Assembly (NCBI GenBank): GCA_030527545.1
Contig: JAUNAP010000003.1
Location: 78,927-142,926, forward strand
Reading direction: 5' to 3'
Origin: Actinomycetaceae bacterium
GTDB taxonomy: Bacteria > Actinomycetota > Actinomycetes > Actinomycetales > Actinomycetaceae
Length of the DNA stretch: 64,000 nucleotides
A program made the translations under genes and the position numbers. Positions 10,436 through 20,217 of this stretch are shown one piece after another; positions within the stretch are counted from its first letter, which is position 1, and every line of letters begins with the position of its first letter. A model generated the notes under the pieces. It did not search any database, had not been told where the DNA came from, and saw nothing but the letters and a program-made list of their open reading frames with translations.

Positions 10436-11138
10436 ATGTGCGGCCTCACATATCAGGGACGGCAGCTCGTTGTTTAAGAGGAAGTTCGGCGGGGACGCTT
10501 GCCTTTAGTTGTGCTGACAAGCCGAGGGAGCGATGGAACGGTGCCGGGAAGGCACGACACGCACTCGAGCGCTCGGGAGCGGCAGATGGTCGCCATGCTA
10601 CTGGTCAAAGGGCGTTGCAAGCGCGTGAGGTATTGATCTATCCCACGACCCCGTCCTCCATCTGGCCGAGGAACATCACCGGAGCCGCGACGTGGAGGAG
10701 TTGTCTGATGTTCGTACGGCCCGGTGGCGCTACAGCAAGATCGGTTTCGTTCTGCAGGAATCTGCTCTGATCAACGCTATGACTCTCGGAGAAAACATTA
10801 GACTGTCGCTTGTGTACGCGGCCAGGTCTGACAAGGAGGTGGGCGTGAGGTTTCAGAGCATCGTTGAGCGACTGGGGATAGAAGTGTTACTTAAGAGGAA
10901 ACCGCTTGAGTGTTCTGGAGGCGAGCGCGCCCGGGCGGCATTTGCGCGCGCGGTGCTGATGAAGCCGCAGTTGATACTGGCGGACGAGCCGACCGCTTCG
11001 CTGGATGCTGAGAGCCGGGAGCGGCTCACTGATCTCTTGTTTGAACTAAGCGCCGAGAGTGGATCAACGATCGTGGCAGCAACTCACGATATGGAGTTGG
11101 CTCGACGCTGTGATAGCATCATTACAATCGAGAGATAG
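10436..11138 (+). pseudogene. Frameshifted ABC transporter ATPase
   Basis: A perfect AGGAGG seven bases before an ATG opens MCGLTYQGRQLVV and then stops. The last 145 codons read as the C-terminal two-thirds of a MacB-type ATPase: Q-loop GFVLQESALINAMTL, signature ECSGGERARAAFARAV, Walker B LILADEPTASLD and H-loop AATHD. The Walker A region is not readable in any single frame. The distance from the start codon to the stop (703 bases) equals a complete ATPase of this type, like the intact one at 6738-7439. This looks like one gene disabled by indels in its first third rather than a clean truncation. Confidence 0.7.
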
Positions 11139-11148
11139 GATTGGGGAA

Positions 11149-11304
11149 GTGGGTTTCTATGTTATGCTGTTGGCTTGCGTGGCTGGCGTAATTTACCTCG
11201 TCGTCGGATGCGCCCGCGCGAAGGGTGATCGGCGTGGCTACGCCATGATAGTTGCGGGGCTATGTCTAGTAGCGTATGCCGTATGGCTCGGATGGCCAAA
11301 GTAG
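11149..11304 (+). CDS. Small two-TM membrane protein
   Basis: A 51-residue ORF starting at GTG encodes two hydrophobic helices (MLLACVAGVIYLVVGCA and MIVAGLCLVAYAVWLGW) around a short basic loop ARAKGDRRG. It begins ten bases after the broken ATPase stop. A membrane subunit or leftover of that transporter is possible. No family is recognised and the ribosome site (AGGATTGGGG) is imperfect. Confidence 0.45.
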   Translation: MGFYVMLLACVAGVIYLVVGCARAKGDRRGYAMIVAGLCLVAYAVWLGWPK

Positions 11305-11601
11305 TAGCTTGAGGGCGTAGACTTGTGCAACTCGCGAATTGCTTATCGCAATGAGGTAATGCAGAATAGCAAATAAGGGAGTGGAGTCGCCTACTTCTGT
11401 GTGAAGTAAGGTGTTTTCGACGGCGGCGACGCCATCGGGACCGTCTCCTTGTTCGTGGGTCGCACTTAACGCTGGGCAGCAAGTCACTAAGTCGCGTCGC
11501 CCCAGGATGCGTGGAGTTGCTCGGCTGTCTGTTGGTCGTGGCGCTCGCGTCAGCCGTGCGACTACAGTGGAACAAAGACCGTCGCACGTGAGGACGCAAC
11601 C
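11305..11601. other. Island right flank, no gene seen
   Basis: About 300 bases with no supported gene on either strand. Composition returns towards the chromosomal norm in the second half, so the island edge probably lies here. I found no copy of the tRNA-Gly 3' end that would mark a direct-repeat attachment site. Confidence 0.5.
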
Positions 11602-12420
11602 ATGACGAACACCAGTTGGACCCTGTCGACTCGTATCGACGGCGCCGCCGACAAACCCGTTCTCCTCCTCGGACATTCGCTCGGATCCTCCCCGGCCATG
11701 TGGGACGAAGTCGTTCCCCACCTCGTGGGTGATCTGCGAGTCGTGCGTTACTGCCTGCCCGGACACGGCGGTGCGCCCGTCGCCCCCGTCGACGGTCCCC
11801 TGACGATGAGTGACGTCCTCGGCGCTCTCGCCCGCACCCTCGAGACCCTTGGTATCGCCCGCGCCCACCTCGCCGGGCTGTCCTTCGGCGGTCTCACCGC
11901 TCTCGCCGCAGGGATCGCACGTCCCGACTGGCTCTCCTCAATCGCAGTCATGAGTTCGGGGCCCGCGACTCTGCCCCTCGACCAGTGGCCGGCTAAAGCC
12001 GAACGAGTACGTGAAGAGGGAACTGAAAGCCTCCTCGACGCCACCTTTGAACGCTGGTTCACCCCCGACGCCCGCGCCCAGCATCCGCGCGTGTGGCGTG
12101 CGATCCGCGACGACTTCGCTGCATGCGCAGACGAAGGCTACGCCCAATGCTGTGAAGTCCTCGGCGCCACCGACCTCGACGAACGCGTCGGCGAGATCAC
12201 CTGCCCGACCCTCATCATCAGCGCAGAAAACGACGGCGGCCTGCCCTTCGAAGCCGCCGAGTCCCTCGCGGGCCGACTCGGCACCCCACAGTCGCAGCGC
12301 ACCCTCCTCAAGCTGCCTGGGCTCAGACACATGAGCGCCGTCGAGGCCCCCGAACAAGTCGCCCACGCGCTCCTTGCCCACGTCACACGCGCCGATTGCC
12401 GACGCTCCCACGAGGAATGA
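11602..12420 (+). CDS. Alpha/beta hydrolase (enol-lactonase-like)
   Basis: This is a 272-residue alpha/beta-hydrolase. The oxyanion motif LLGHSLGSS lies at about 27-35, the nucleophile elbow GLSFGG has Ser94, and the catalytic His is in GLRHMS (His243). The layout is closest to 3-oxoadipate enol-lactonase (PcaD) and related esterases, but no aromatic-degradation genes are near, so the substrate is open. GTGAGGA precedes the ATG. It is 12 bases upstream of dcd and is probably co-transcribed with it. Confidence 0.85.
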   Translation: MTNTSWTLSTRIDGAADKPVLLLGHSLGSSPAMWDEVVPHLVGDLRVVRYCLPGHGGAPVAPVDGPLTMSDVLGALARTLETLGIARAHLAGLSFGGLTALAAGIARPDWLSSIAVMSSGPATLPLDQWPAKAERVREEGTESLLDATFERWFTPDARAQHPRVWRAIRDDFAACADEGYAQCCEVLGATDLDERVGEITCPTLIISAENDGGLPFEAAESLAGRLGTPQSQRTLLKLPGLRHMSAVEAPEQVAHALLAHVTRADCRRSHEE

Positions 12421-12432
12421 GAGACTAGCGCC

Positions 12433-13026
12433 GTGCTGCTCAGTGACCACGACATTGCCGCCCTCATCGAATCCGGACGGGCCACCATCGACCCCTACGA
12501 CCCCGCGATGGTCCAGCCCGCCTCCATCGACGTGCGCCTCGACCGCTACTTCCGGCTATTCAACAACCACTGCTACGACGTCATCGACCCCGCGACCGAG
12601 CAAAACGAACTGACCTACCTCTACGACGCCGGTGACAACGACTGCTTCATCCTCCACCCCGGCGAATTCGTTCTCGGTGCGACCTACGAGCGCGTCCACC
12701 TGCCCGATGACGTCGCCGCCCGGCTCGAAGGCAAATCCTCCCTCGGTCGACTCGGGCTCCTCACCCACTCCACAGCCGGATTTATCGATCCCGGATTCGA
12801 CGGGCACGTCACGCTCGAACTATCCAACACCGCGACCATGCCTATCCGGCTCTATCCCGGCATGAAAATCGGCCAACTCTGCTTCTTCCAGCTGTCCTCC
12901 CCGGCCGAGCGCCCCTACGGACAAGGCGCCCACGGGTCCCGCTATCAGGGGCAACGCGGACCCACCGCCTCGCGTTCACACCTGCACTTCGAACGCGTCA
13001 CCATCCCCGAGGCCCCACGTGAGTGA
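12433..13026 (+). CDS. dcd: dCTP deaminase (possibly bifunctional, dUMP-forming)
   Basis: This enzyme deaminates dCTP to dUTP for thymidylate synthesis. The 197-residue protein shows the family blocks [41 protein letters not shown] (with the catalytic region) and IGQLCFFQL. Actinobacterial members such as the Mycobacterium tuberculosis enzyme also hydrolyse dUTP to dUMP, and the same may hold here. It starts with GTG and overlaps the next gene by eight bases. Confidence 0.95.
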   Translation: MLLSDHDIAALIESGRATIDPYDPAMVQPASIDVRLDRYFRLFNNHCYDVIDPATEQNELTYLYDAGDNDCFILHPGEFVLGATYERVHLPDDVAARLEGKSSLGRLGLLTHSTAGFIDPGFDGHVTLELSNTATMPIRLYPGMKIGQLCFFQLSSPAERPYGQGAHGSRYQGQRGPTASRSHLHFERVTIPEAPRE

Positions 13027-14185
13027 GAACCGCCCAGACCCCCTGACAGACACGCTGCTCGGCGTCAAAGGACAGGGCGCCCACACCCTGAGAGTCGTGA
13101 CGGATGCCGACGGCACAACCGGGCTCGAACCCTCCCTTGCCCCCGCCATCGACCCCGGACCCGCCTACTGGGCCGACCTCGGGCCACTAAACGACACGGA
13201 CACCGATCTCATCGCGCTCTCCCCAGACGTGTCGCCCAGCGAAATCGAGGCCCTCGCCGTCACCTTGTGGCCCAACGCGGGCTGGGTGAAGCCCGGTTGC
13301 CTCGGGCTTGGTGGGAACGCCTACCTGCGTGGCCCCTACAGCCTCGACAAGGCGACAAAAGCTACCCTCAAGCTGCCTCACTACGTCAGCTATACCTACC
13401 TGCTCGACATTCCCGCCGATCTCACCGGCCCCATACCCCAGCATCTACTCACCGCCCACCCCCTCGTGCGCGCCTACGCCGACAACCAGCCGGCCGGATG
13501 GCACTGGGAAGTACTCACCGGCCTATACGCCATCACTCGCCGTCTCGCCGGAGCCATGCGCGTTGCGCAATCGCAGACCGTTGTGAAGCCAGACCCCGAC
13601 TCCGCCGTCAACCTCACCGTTTACGCGCCCGCCTGGATCGAAGCGGCCGATGGGGCGGCGCTCGTACGCACAACATGCCCCGGCGCCGAACTCCTCGACG
13701 CACCGCCCACCCCCGCGCGCCCCGTCGGGGCCTCCCGCACCGGGCAACGCCGACACGAACGGGTCGCACGAGAAGCCATCGAAGCCGACCTGGGAGCAGA
13801 CGAGGTTCGCCGCCTCGCGGCAGAAGCACGCGCATTCGATGAGATGGCCGCCGCCCATCCGGTGCCGCCTGCAGGCTACAGCCTCACGTGGACAAACGCG
13901 GACGGCACCCACCTGTCGTTTCACGCCGAACCGACGACTGACGTGCCCCCGGCGCTGCGCTGGGAGCCCTGGGCTGATGGACCGCTCGCCATCTACGACA
14001 TCTCCTGGCTGCCGCGGACCCTCCCCACCCCCGGGCACTCTCTTTCGCGAGGTCAGAGAATCGAACGCCTCGCCGCAGCGGAAACCATCGAGACCCTCGC
14101 GACCGGACTCGTCCACCTCATTGGCGGAGCGATCCTCGACGAAGACGGATTCATCATCGACGCCATCGTCCACAACGACGCCTAG
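13019..14185 (+). CDS. Conserved-looking protein of unknown function, coupled to dcd
   Basis: A 388-residue soluble protein with no signal peptide or TM helix. The first half is Pro/Asp/Gly rich with strand-like segments. A charged stretch at about 240-285 ([32 protein letters not shown]) is predicted helical, perhaps coiled coil. No enzyme motif is recognised. It starts with GTG inside the last codons of dcd, so expression is coupled, which hints at nucleotide metabolism, but that is only context. Confidence 0.65.
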   Translation: MSENRPDPLTDTLLGVKGQGAHTLRVVTDADGTTGLEPSLAPAIDPGPAYWADLGPLNDTDTDLIALSPDVSPSEIEALAVTLWPNAGWVKPGCLGLGGNAYLRGPYSLDKATKATLKLPHYVSYTYLLDIPADLTGPIPQHLLTAHPLVRAYADNQPAGWHWEVLTGLYAITRRLAGAMRVAQSQTVVKPDPDSAVNLTVYAPAWIEAADGAALVRTTCPGAELLDAPPTPARPVGASRTGQRRHERVAREAIEADLGADEVRRLAAEARAFDEMAAAHPVPPAGYSLTWTNADGTHLSFHAEPTTDVPPALRWEPWADGPLAIYDISWLPRTLPTPGHSLSRGQRIERLAAAETIETLATGLVHLIGGAILDEDGFIIDAIVHNDA

Positions 14186-14260
14186 CCGTTGCAGCATCGT
14201 GCCATGCACGTAAACTAGAAACAAGATAACTTTCCCGTCGTTTCAACCCCCGGGAGTCGT

Positions 14261-17182
14261 GTGTTTCTTCTCCTCGCGACCTACATCATCGCGGCCGCGA
14301 TCGCACCCTATCTCGTTGCGCGTTTCGACCGCCGTGCCTTCTTAGCGTTAGCCGCCGTGCCCGCCGCAGGGGCCGTGTGGGGCTTAGCCGTCTCCCAGAC
14401 GGTGTTTCGAGCCCCAATTGTGGAGTCCCTGACGTGGATCCCCGCGCTAGGCCTCGACCTCGCTGTGCGCCTCGACCCGCTGTCGTGGCTGCTCTACCTC
14501 ATCATTCAGGTTGTCGGCGCCCTCGTTCTTCTCTACTGCTCCCACTACTTTCCGGCTCGCGCGATCGGGCTCAAGAGGTTCGCGTGCGTCTTCGTCGCCT
14601 TCGCAGGTGCCATGACCGCAGTTGTACTGGCCGATCACACGATCGGACTCTACATTGCCTGGGAAGCGACCTCCCTGCTGTCCTTCCTCCTCATCGGACA
14701 CCACCACGCCAAACGCTACGCCCGAGCAGCGGCCCGTCAGGCGTTCCTCGTCACCACCACCGGCTCCCTGGCCATGCTCGCCGGCTTTGTCATTCTCGGA
14801 GAAGCCCCCGGGGGGACCTACCGACTCTCAAGCCTTGTCGACGCCCTCGCAGCGGGAACAATTCCCCCCTCAGCCGCCGTGACCGTCGCCATGTGCCTCC
14901 TCGTTGCCGGCGCCGTCACCAAATCCGCTCTCATTCCCACGCACTTCTGGTTGCCCCAGGCGATGGCCGCCCCAACGCCCGTCTCCGCCTTCCTCCACGC
15001 CGCCGCAATGGTGAAAGCAGGCGTCTACCTTGTGCTCCGGCTGAGTCCAGGAGCCGCCCACTACCCGGGTTTCACCGCGCTGCTCACCCTCGCCGGGCTT
15101 GGGGCCTTGCTTCTCGGTGGATACCGGGCGCTACGCCAAACCGACCTCAAACTCATCCTCGCCTACGGGACGATCTCCCAACTCGGCCTCATCATCGCCA
15201 TCGGCGCTCAAGGAGACGCCGCCTCGCTTGCGGCCGCACAAACCCTCGTCATCGCCCACGCCACCTTCAAATCGGCGCTCTTCCTCACGACGGGCACAAT
15301 CGAAAAAATAGCCGGGACACGAGACCTGAGGGAACTGTCTGGACTCAAACTCGGAGCCCGACGCCTCGCCGTCACCGCGGCCTTCGCGGGCGCATCCATG
15401 GCGGGATTCCCGCTCACCGGCGGCTATCTGGGAAAAGAGGCCGCACTCACCCACTATCTCGCCCACGGTTGGCCGATCGCCCTCGCCCTTATCATCGGGT
15501 CGATCCTCACCGTCGCCTACACTCTGCGCTACTGGTGGGGCGCATTCGGCATCAAGGGGCGCACACACGACGGGCTCGACACGAGGCGTTACACGCGCGT
15601 GAGCCGGGCGACGCTGCCCGTGTGGATCGTCCCCGCCATGCTCGCCTTCGCTTCGGTCGCGATCGGTTTCGTGCCCCACACCGTCGAGACGGTCGTCGAC
15701 GGTTGGGCGGGGCGTTGGCCCGGCTCCGTTCACCTGGCCTGGTGGTCGGGCGTGGGACCGGCCGCAGCGACCCTCCTTATCCTCCTCGGCGGGTGGGTCA
15801 TGTACCGACAGCGCCCCCTCGTCGCCAGGTGGCAGCGCCGCCTCGCCTTCCCCAATGAGCTCGCAGCCGCCACTGTCTACACGCGCTCCATCGGCCGCCT
15901 CGAAGACTTCGCGGCAAAGGTCACGACGACCTTTCACCGTGGCTCCCTGCCCCTGGAGATCGCCGGGATCCTCGTCACCATATGCGTGGCTACCGGCGCC
16001 GCCACGGCATGGTCGGGCATCGACCTCACCCACCGGCCAGTCCTCACCCACTCGAGCATCGAACTCATCGTCGCCGTCCTCACCGTCGCCGCCGCTTTCG
16101 TGACGGTCACGGCACAGCGCCGTCTCTACGCCGCCCTGGCACTCGGAGCCGTCGGAGCGGGTGTCTCCATGCTCTTCCTGTCCTTTGGCGCACCCGATCT
16201 CGCCCTCACCCAACTCGTCGTTGAGGCAATCACGATTGTCGTCTTCGTCCTCGCTCTACGGCGCCTCCCCGGTGGCTTCCCCGGCCGCGGACACCTCTCC
16301 CATCAGCGCCGCACCCGCTGGATGAGGGCCGTTCTCGCGAGTCTCGTCGGAGCCGGGGTGACCCTTGGCGGACTGCTAGCCGCGGGCGCACGCGTTCACT
16401 CGCCCATCTCCAGGCTCCTACCCAAGGAGGCGCGCGAATTTGGGTACGGTGACAACATCGTCAACGTCATCCTCGTTGACGTGCGTGCGTGGGACACGAT
16501 GGGCGAGCTCTCGGTCGTTCTCGTCATGGCCGTCGGCGTCGCCTCGCTCGTCTACGTTCGCGAACTCACGCACCGCGAAGAACGTGCCAACCGGGCGAGA
16601 CGCCAATCGCTTCGCCGTGAAGCCCGTCGCCGGCACGAGGAGACCCGTACCCGCCCTCTCCTCGCGACCGCGACGCTTCTGCCTCCCCAGGCCAGATCGG
16701 TCGTTTTCGAAATGACCGTGCGCGTGCTCTTCCACACGCTTCTCATCGTCTCCCTGTGGCTGCTTATCATCGGCCACAATTCCCCGGGCGGGGGGTTCGT
16801 CGGTGGGGGACTGGCGGGCATCGCGCTCATCGTTCGCTACCTCGCCGGGGGCAGAACCGAGCTCCTCGAAGCCGTACCCTTCAATCCCGGACGCGTCCTC
16901 GGAACGGGCCTGTTCGTGGCCGCCCTCGGCGGCGCATGGCCCCTACTCGCTGGCAAGTCCGTCTTCCAAACGGTTCCCTTCGACCTCGACCTCGGGTGGG
17001 CCGGCCACATCCACGCCACCTCGGCCATGCTCTTTGACATCGGCGTCTACATCGTCATCATCGGCATGATTCTCGACATCATCGCCGCCCAGGGTGGGCA
17101 TGTCGACGCCGACCCGGAAACCCCAGCGCCGAGCGATCCCGATTTCACTCGGCCTCTCTCCGCCCAAGGAAGCCGCCCATGA
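14261..17182 (+). CDS. mnhA: Mrp Na+/H+ antiporter subunit A fused to subunit B
   Basis: The main ion-translocating subunit of a multisubunit (Mrp/Mnh) Na+/H+ antiporter. The 973-residue, many-TM protein has an NuoL-like core (SLLSFLLIGHH; VTKSALIPTHFWLPQAMAAPTPVSAFLHAA) over the first 550 residues, a DUF4040-like segment near 610-680, and a C-terminal 150 residues with IIGHNSPGGGFVGGGLAGIAL, which is MnhB. A/B fusions are usual in actinobacteria. The start is GTG with GGGAG upstream. It overlaps mnhC by ATGA. Confidence 0.94.
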   Translation: MFLLLATYIIAAAIAPYLVARFDRRAFLALAAVPAAGAVWGLAVSQTVFRAPIVESLTWIPALGLDLAVRLDPLSWLLYLIIQVVGALVLLYCSHYFPARAIGLKRFACVFVAFAGAMTAVVLADHTIGLYIAWEATSLLSFLLIGHHHAKRYARAAARQAFLVTTTGSLAMLAGFVILGEAPGGTYRLSSLVDALAAGTIPPSAAVTVAMCLLVAGAVTKSALIPTHFWLPQAMAAPTPVSAFLHAAAMVKAGVYLVLRLSPGAAHYPGFTALLTLAGLGALLLGGYRALRQTDLKLILAYGTISQLGLIIAIGAQGDAASLAAAQTLVIAHATFKSALFLTTGTIEKIAGTRDLRELSGLKLGARRLAVTAAFAGASMAGFPLTGGYLGKEAALTHYLAHGWPIALALIIGSILTVAYTLRYWWGAFGIKGRTHDGLDTRRYTRVSRATLPVWIVPAMLAFASVAIGFVPHTVETVVDGWAGRWPGSVHLAWWSGVGPAAATLLILLGGWVMYRQRPLVARWQRRLAFPNELAAATVYTRSIGRLEDFAAKVTTTFHRGSLPLEIAGILVTICVATGAATAWSGIDLTHRPVLTHSSIELIVAVLTVAAAFVTVTAQRRLYAALALGAVGAGVSMLFLSFGAPDLALTQLVVEAITIVVFVLALRRLPGGFPGRGHLSHQRRTRWMRAVLASLVGAGVTLGGLLAAGARVHSPISRLLPKEAREFGYGDNIVNVILVDVRAWDTMGELSVVLVMAVGVASLVYVRELTHREERANRARRQSLRREARRRHEETRTRPLLATATLLPPQARSVVFEMTVRVLFHTLLIVSLWLLIIGHNSPGGGFVGGGLAGIALIVRYLAGGRTELLEAVPFNPGRVLGTGLFVAALGGAWPLLAGKSVFQTVPFDLDLGWAGHIHATSAMLFDIGVYIVIIGMILDIIAAQGGHVDADPETPAPSDPDFTRPLSAQGSRP

Positions 17183-17625
17183 CCGTCTCGCTAACCCTCC
17201 TCGTCGTCGCCGGTGTGCTCGTCGGATGCGGAGCCTACCTCATCATGGATCGCACCCTTACCCGGATCCTCATTGGGCTCGCCCTCGCCGCCAACGGAGT
17301 CAACGTCCTGCTCGTGAGCATGGCCGGCGCGGCCGGCGCGCCTCCGCTGCTGGGCGTCACCGGAACTATGACCGATGCCCTGCCCCAGGCGATGACGCTC
17401 ACCGCGATCGTCATTACGCTCGGCACGACTGCCTTCGGGCTTGCCCTCGCCTACCGGTCGTGGCGTCTGTGCGGCCATGACGAGGTTGCAGACGATGTTG
17501 AAGATCGCCGTCTCGCACGCCGGTCCAAGCTCTCGCGCCTCAACGAACGTGTCACCGACGAGGCACGCGTCGGCGAGGACGCCCACTCCCTCGACGACCT
17601 CGAAGCAACCGAGGAGACCGCATGA
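17179..17625 (+). CDS. mnhC: Mrp Na+/H+ antiporter subunit C
   Basis: NuoK-like small membrane subunit with three TM helices in its first 95 residues, including GLALAANGVNVLLVSMAG and the DALPQAMTLTAIVITLG motif typical of MnhC. A charged cytoplasmic tail of about 50 residues extends it to 148. It overlaps the genes on both sides by four bases, so the operon is translated as a coupled series. Confidence 0.93.
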   Translation: MTVSLTLLVVAGVLVGCGAYLIMDRTLTRILIGLALAANGVNVLLVSMAGAAGAPPLLGVTGTMTDALPQAMTLTAIVITLGTTAFGLALAYRSWRLCGHDEVADDVEDRRLARRSKLSRLNERVTDEARVGEDAHSLDDLEATEETA

Positions 17626-19268
17626 GTTGGCTACTGCCCGCGCCCGTCCTCATCCCCTTCCTAGCCGCAGGTGCGGCGATGATGGCCGGCAGGCGCTACC
17701 GGCTCCAAGCCGCCCTCACGGTCGTCGCCGTCGTCGCCTCGCTTCTCGTCGCCTGCCTTCTCGCTTTCGAGGCGCGTCACGGTCCCCTTACCCTCGACGT
17801 CGGTTCGTGGGCGGCGCCACTGGGTATTACCCTCGTCGTTGATGAGCTCGCCGGCATCATGCTGGTCACCTCCCTCGCCGTCACCCTCCTCGTCCTCCTC
17901 TTCACCCTCGCCCAGGCCCAGGTCAATGACGGCGATTCCGACGCGCCAGCCTCCGTCTACCACCCCGTCTTCCAACCCGCCTATCTCATCTTGTCGGCCG
18001 GGGTATCCAACGCCTTCCTCACCGGCGACTTGTTCAACCTCTACGTTGGCTTCGAGATACTCTTGGCGGCCTCGTTCGTCCTCATGACGCTCGGTGGCAC
18101 TGCGCAACGTATCCGAGCCGGAAGTGTCTACGTCGTCGTCTCGCTAACCGGCTCGCTCGTATTCCTCACCGGCATCGCGCTCACCTACGGCACCTACGGG
18201 ACGCTCTCCTTCGCTCAACTGGCTATGCGAATTCGAGACGGTGACGCAGGGATGGCCCTCATCATCCAAACGGTGTTCCTGCTCGCCTTCGGCCTCAAGG
18301 CAGCGATCTTTCCGCTTTCGGCGTGGCTTCCCGATTCCTACCCGACCGCCTCGGCACCTATCACCGCCGTTTTCGCGGGCCTACTCACCAAGGTCGGTAT
18401 CTATGCGATCATCCGCACCCAGGTCCTGCTTTTCCCCACCTCCGCGGCCGATACCGTTCTCGGTGTTGCGGGCATCGTGACGATGATCGTGGGCATACTC
18501 GGTGCTATTGCCCAAGACGACATCAAACGTCTCTTGTCCTTCACACTCGTGTCCCACATGGGATTCATGCTGTGGGGCATCGTGCTGGGCAACCGGATCG
18601 GACTTGCGGCCGCTATCTTCTACGCCGTCCATCACATCGTCGTACAAACGACCCTCTTCCTCGTTGCCGGCCTCATGGAACACGTCGGCGGATCGACCTC
18701 GCTGCGCCGCCTTTCTTCATTGGCGAGCGTCTCCGTGGGGCTCATCTGCCTCTACCTCGTACCCGCCCTCAACCTCGTGGGGTTCCCCCCGCTCACCGGT
18801 TTCATCGGTAAGCTCGGCCTCGCAGAAGCGAGCGTGAGGTCCGCGACCCCCCTGGCCTGGTCACTGCTCGCCGCCGGACTTATCACCTCTCTGCTCACCC
18901 TCTACGTTGTCGTCAAGGTGTGGAACATGGCCTTTTGGCAAACCGCCGAGGAGGAGGGCGCCGATCCGCGGCCGAGCGGAGGATTGCGCCACGCGCGCGC
19001 CCGCGCTATGGCGGCACCCACCGCGGGCCTAGTCATTCTCTCGCTCGCTCTTACCCTCGCTGCCGGACCACTCATGTCCTACACCTCGCGCGGCGCAGCC
19101 CGGCTGCTCGAACGCAAAGACTACGTTGAAGCGATCATCGCCGACACCGGGCGCGGCCAGGGAGACTCGCGACACGTGGGCGACGAAGCGCCAGACGTCA
19201 TCGATCGTCCGAGCGATCACGACGAGGGCGACCCCGATAGCCGGCTGACAGAGGAGGGACAACGATGA
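17622..19268 (+). CDS. mnhD: Mrp Na+/H+ antiporter subunit D
   Basis: A 548-residue NuoN/NuoM-like subunit with about 14 TM helices. Conserved parts include ILSAGVSNAFLTGDLFNLYVGFEI, GLKAAIFPLSAWLPDSYPTASAPITAVFAGLLTKVG and DIKRLLSFTLVSHMGF, which hold the lysine and glutamate residues of the proton path. The hydrophilic tail of about 65 residues is Asp/Glu-rich. The start overlaps mnhC and the stop overlaps mnhE. Confidence 0.94.
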   Translation: MSWLLPAPVLIPFLAAGAAMMAGRRYRLQAALTVVAVVASLLVACLLAFEARHGPLTLDVGSWAAPLGITLVVDELAGIMLVTSLAVTLLVLLFTLAQAQVNDGDSDAPASVYHPVFQPAYLILSAGVSNAFLTGDLFNLYVGFEILLAASFVLMTLGGTAQRIRAGSVYVVVSLTGSLVFLTGIALTYGTYGTLSFAQLAMRIRDGDAGMALIIQTVFLLAFGLKAAIFPLSAWLPDSYPTASAPITAVFAGLLTKVGIYAIIRTQVLLFPTSAADTVLGVAGIVTMIVGILGAIAQDDIKRLLSFTLVSHMGFMLWGIVLGNRIGLAAAIFYAVHHIVVQTTLFLVAGLMEHVGGSTSLRRLSSLASVSVGLICLYLVPALNLVGFPPLTGFIGKLGLAEASVRSATPLAWSLLAAGLITSLLTLYVVVKVWNMAFWQTAEEEGADPRPSGGLRHARARAMAAPTAGLVILSLALTLAAGPLMSYTSRGAARLLERKDYVEAIIADTGRGQGDSRHVGDEAPDVIDRPSDHDEGDPDSRLTEEGQR

Positions 19269-19915
19269 ACGCTGCGGTTGCCACCAACGAGCCCAGGCGC
19301 CGCATTCGCCGGCGCGTGAGCTTCCACATGAGCGTGTGGCTCGTAGGCGTATGGGTCGTACTGCGCGCCGACTACACGCTCGTATCGGTCCTCGTCGGTG
19401 TCGTCTTCGCCACCGCCCTCCAACTCGTCTTTCCCATGCCGAGGCTCGGCCTCATTACCAGGATGCGGCCCGTATGGTTGGGTGTCCTCGCCGCCGTATT
19501 TCTCGTCGACCTCACGAAAGCGGCACTCGAGGTGTCGCGGATCATCGTGCGTCCTCAACGCCCGCGCCCCCATGTCGTTACCGTGACCTTAAGGAGCCAA
19601 TCGCCTCTCTACCTCACGATCAGCTCTGCGCTGACCTCACTCGTCCCCGGCACCGTCGTCATGGATGCGCACCTACGTCCGGCGACGCTCCACCTCCACG
19701 TCCTCGACATCGACGATGCCGCCGGGGCGAACGCCATCGCACTGGCCCAGATACGGCTCGAAGAGCGCATCATGTGGGCGATAGCGCCGGGCGAAGAATT
19801 GGAGAAACGGGGAATCCCCGGACGCGGGCGCTATTCCGCACTCGCGCGCGGGGAAGCACCGGAGGAACTGGCGAGTATGTATCGCCACTATCCCGTGAGG
19901 GAGGAGACCTCATGA
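19265..19915 (+). CDS. mnhE: Mrp Na+/H+ antiporter subunit E
   Basis: A 216-residue MnhE. After a basic N-terminus, two or three TM helices are followed by the family core VTVTLRSQSPLYLTISSALTSLVPGTVVMD and LHLHVLDIDD. The protein is longer than the usual 160 residues because of a soluble C-terminal extension. It sits in frame order D-E-F with ATGA overlaps. Confidence 0.92.
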   Translation: MNAAVATNEPRRRIRRRVSFHMSVWLVGVWVVLRADYTLVSVLVGVVFATALQLVFPMPRLGLITRMRPVWLGVLAAVFLVDLTKAALEVSRIIVRPQRPRPHVVTVTLRSQSPLYLTISSALTSLVPGTVVMDAHLRPATLHLHVLDIDDAAGANAIALAQIRLEERIMWAIAPGEELEKRGIPGRGRYSALARGEAPEELASMYRHYPVREETS

Positions 19916-20217
19916 GTGTTCTCGATGCCGTCATTGTCGCCAACGCGATCGCGCTTGGCCTGGCCGGACTGTGCTGCCTGGCTCGCCTTGTAGCAGGGCG
20001 AACGGCCCTTGACCGCGTTCTCGCCATCGATGTCCTCACGGCCGTTGTCGTCTCGCTCGCGGCCTTGGTTCTCGTGCGGGGCGAGCGCGAAGACATCGGG
20101 GTTCTCTTTATCGTCTTGACCCTCGTGTCCTTCCTGTCCTCCACCGTGGTCGGTAGATTTGGGCGACGTTATCGAGGCCAGGGCCGCATCATCGACGAAA
20201 GCGAGGTCGAACGCTGA
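19912..20217 (+). CDS. mnhF: Mrp Na+/H+ antiporter subunit F
   Basis: A 101-residue three-TM protein with the MnhF signature RTALDRVLAIDVLTAVVVSLAALV. The ATG overlaps the mnhE stop, and the gene ends one base into the mnhG start. A longer open frame upstream is only the antisense-free extension through mnhE, so this start was chosen by overlap and homology. Confidence 0.93.
   Translation: MSVLDAVIVANAIALGLAGLCCLARLVAGRTALDRVLAIDVLTAVVVSLAALVLVRGEREDIGVLFIVLTLVSFLSSTVVGRFGRRYRGQGRIIDESEVER

Noticed and set aside
11266-11868. 200-codon minus-strand ORF over the island edge
   Set aside because: Two-thirds of it is antisense to the alpha/beta hydrolase and no start signals or domains are visible.
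19336-19911. Upstream extension of the mnhF frame through mnhE
   Set aside because: mnhE occupies this stretch in another frame with clear homology; mnhF starts at the overlapping ATG.
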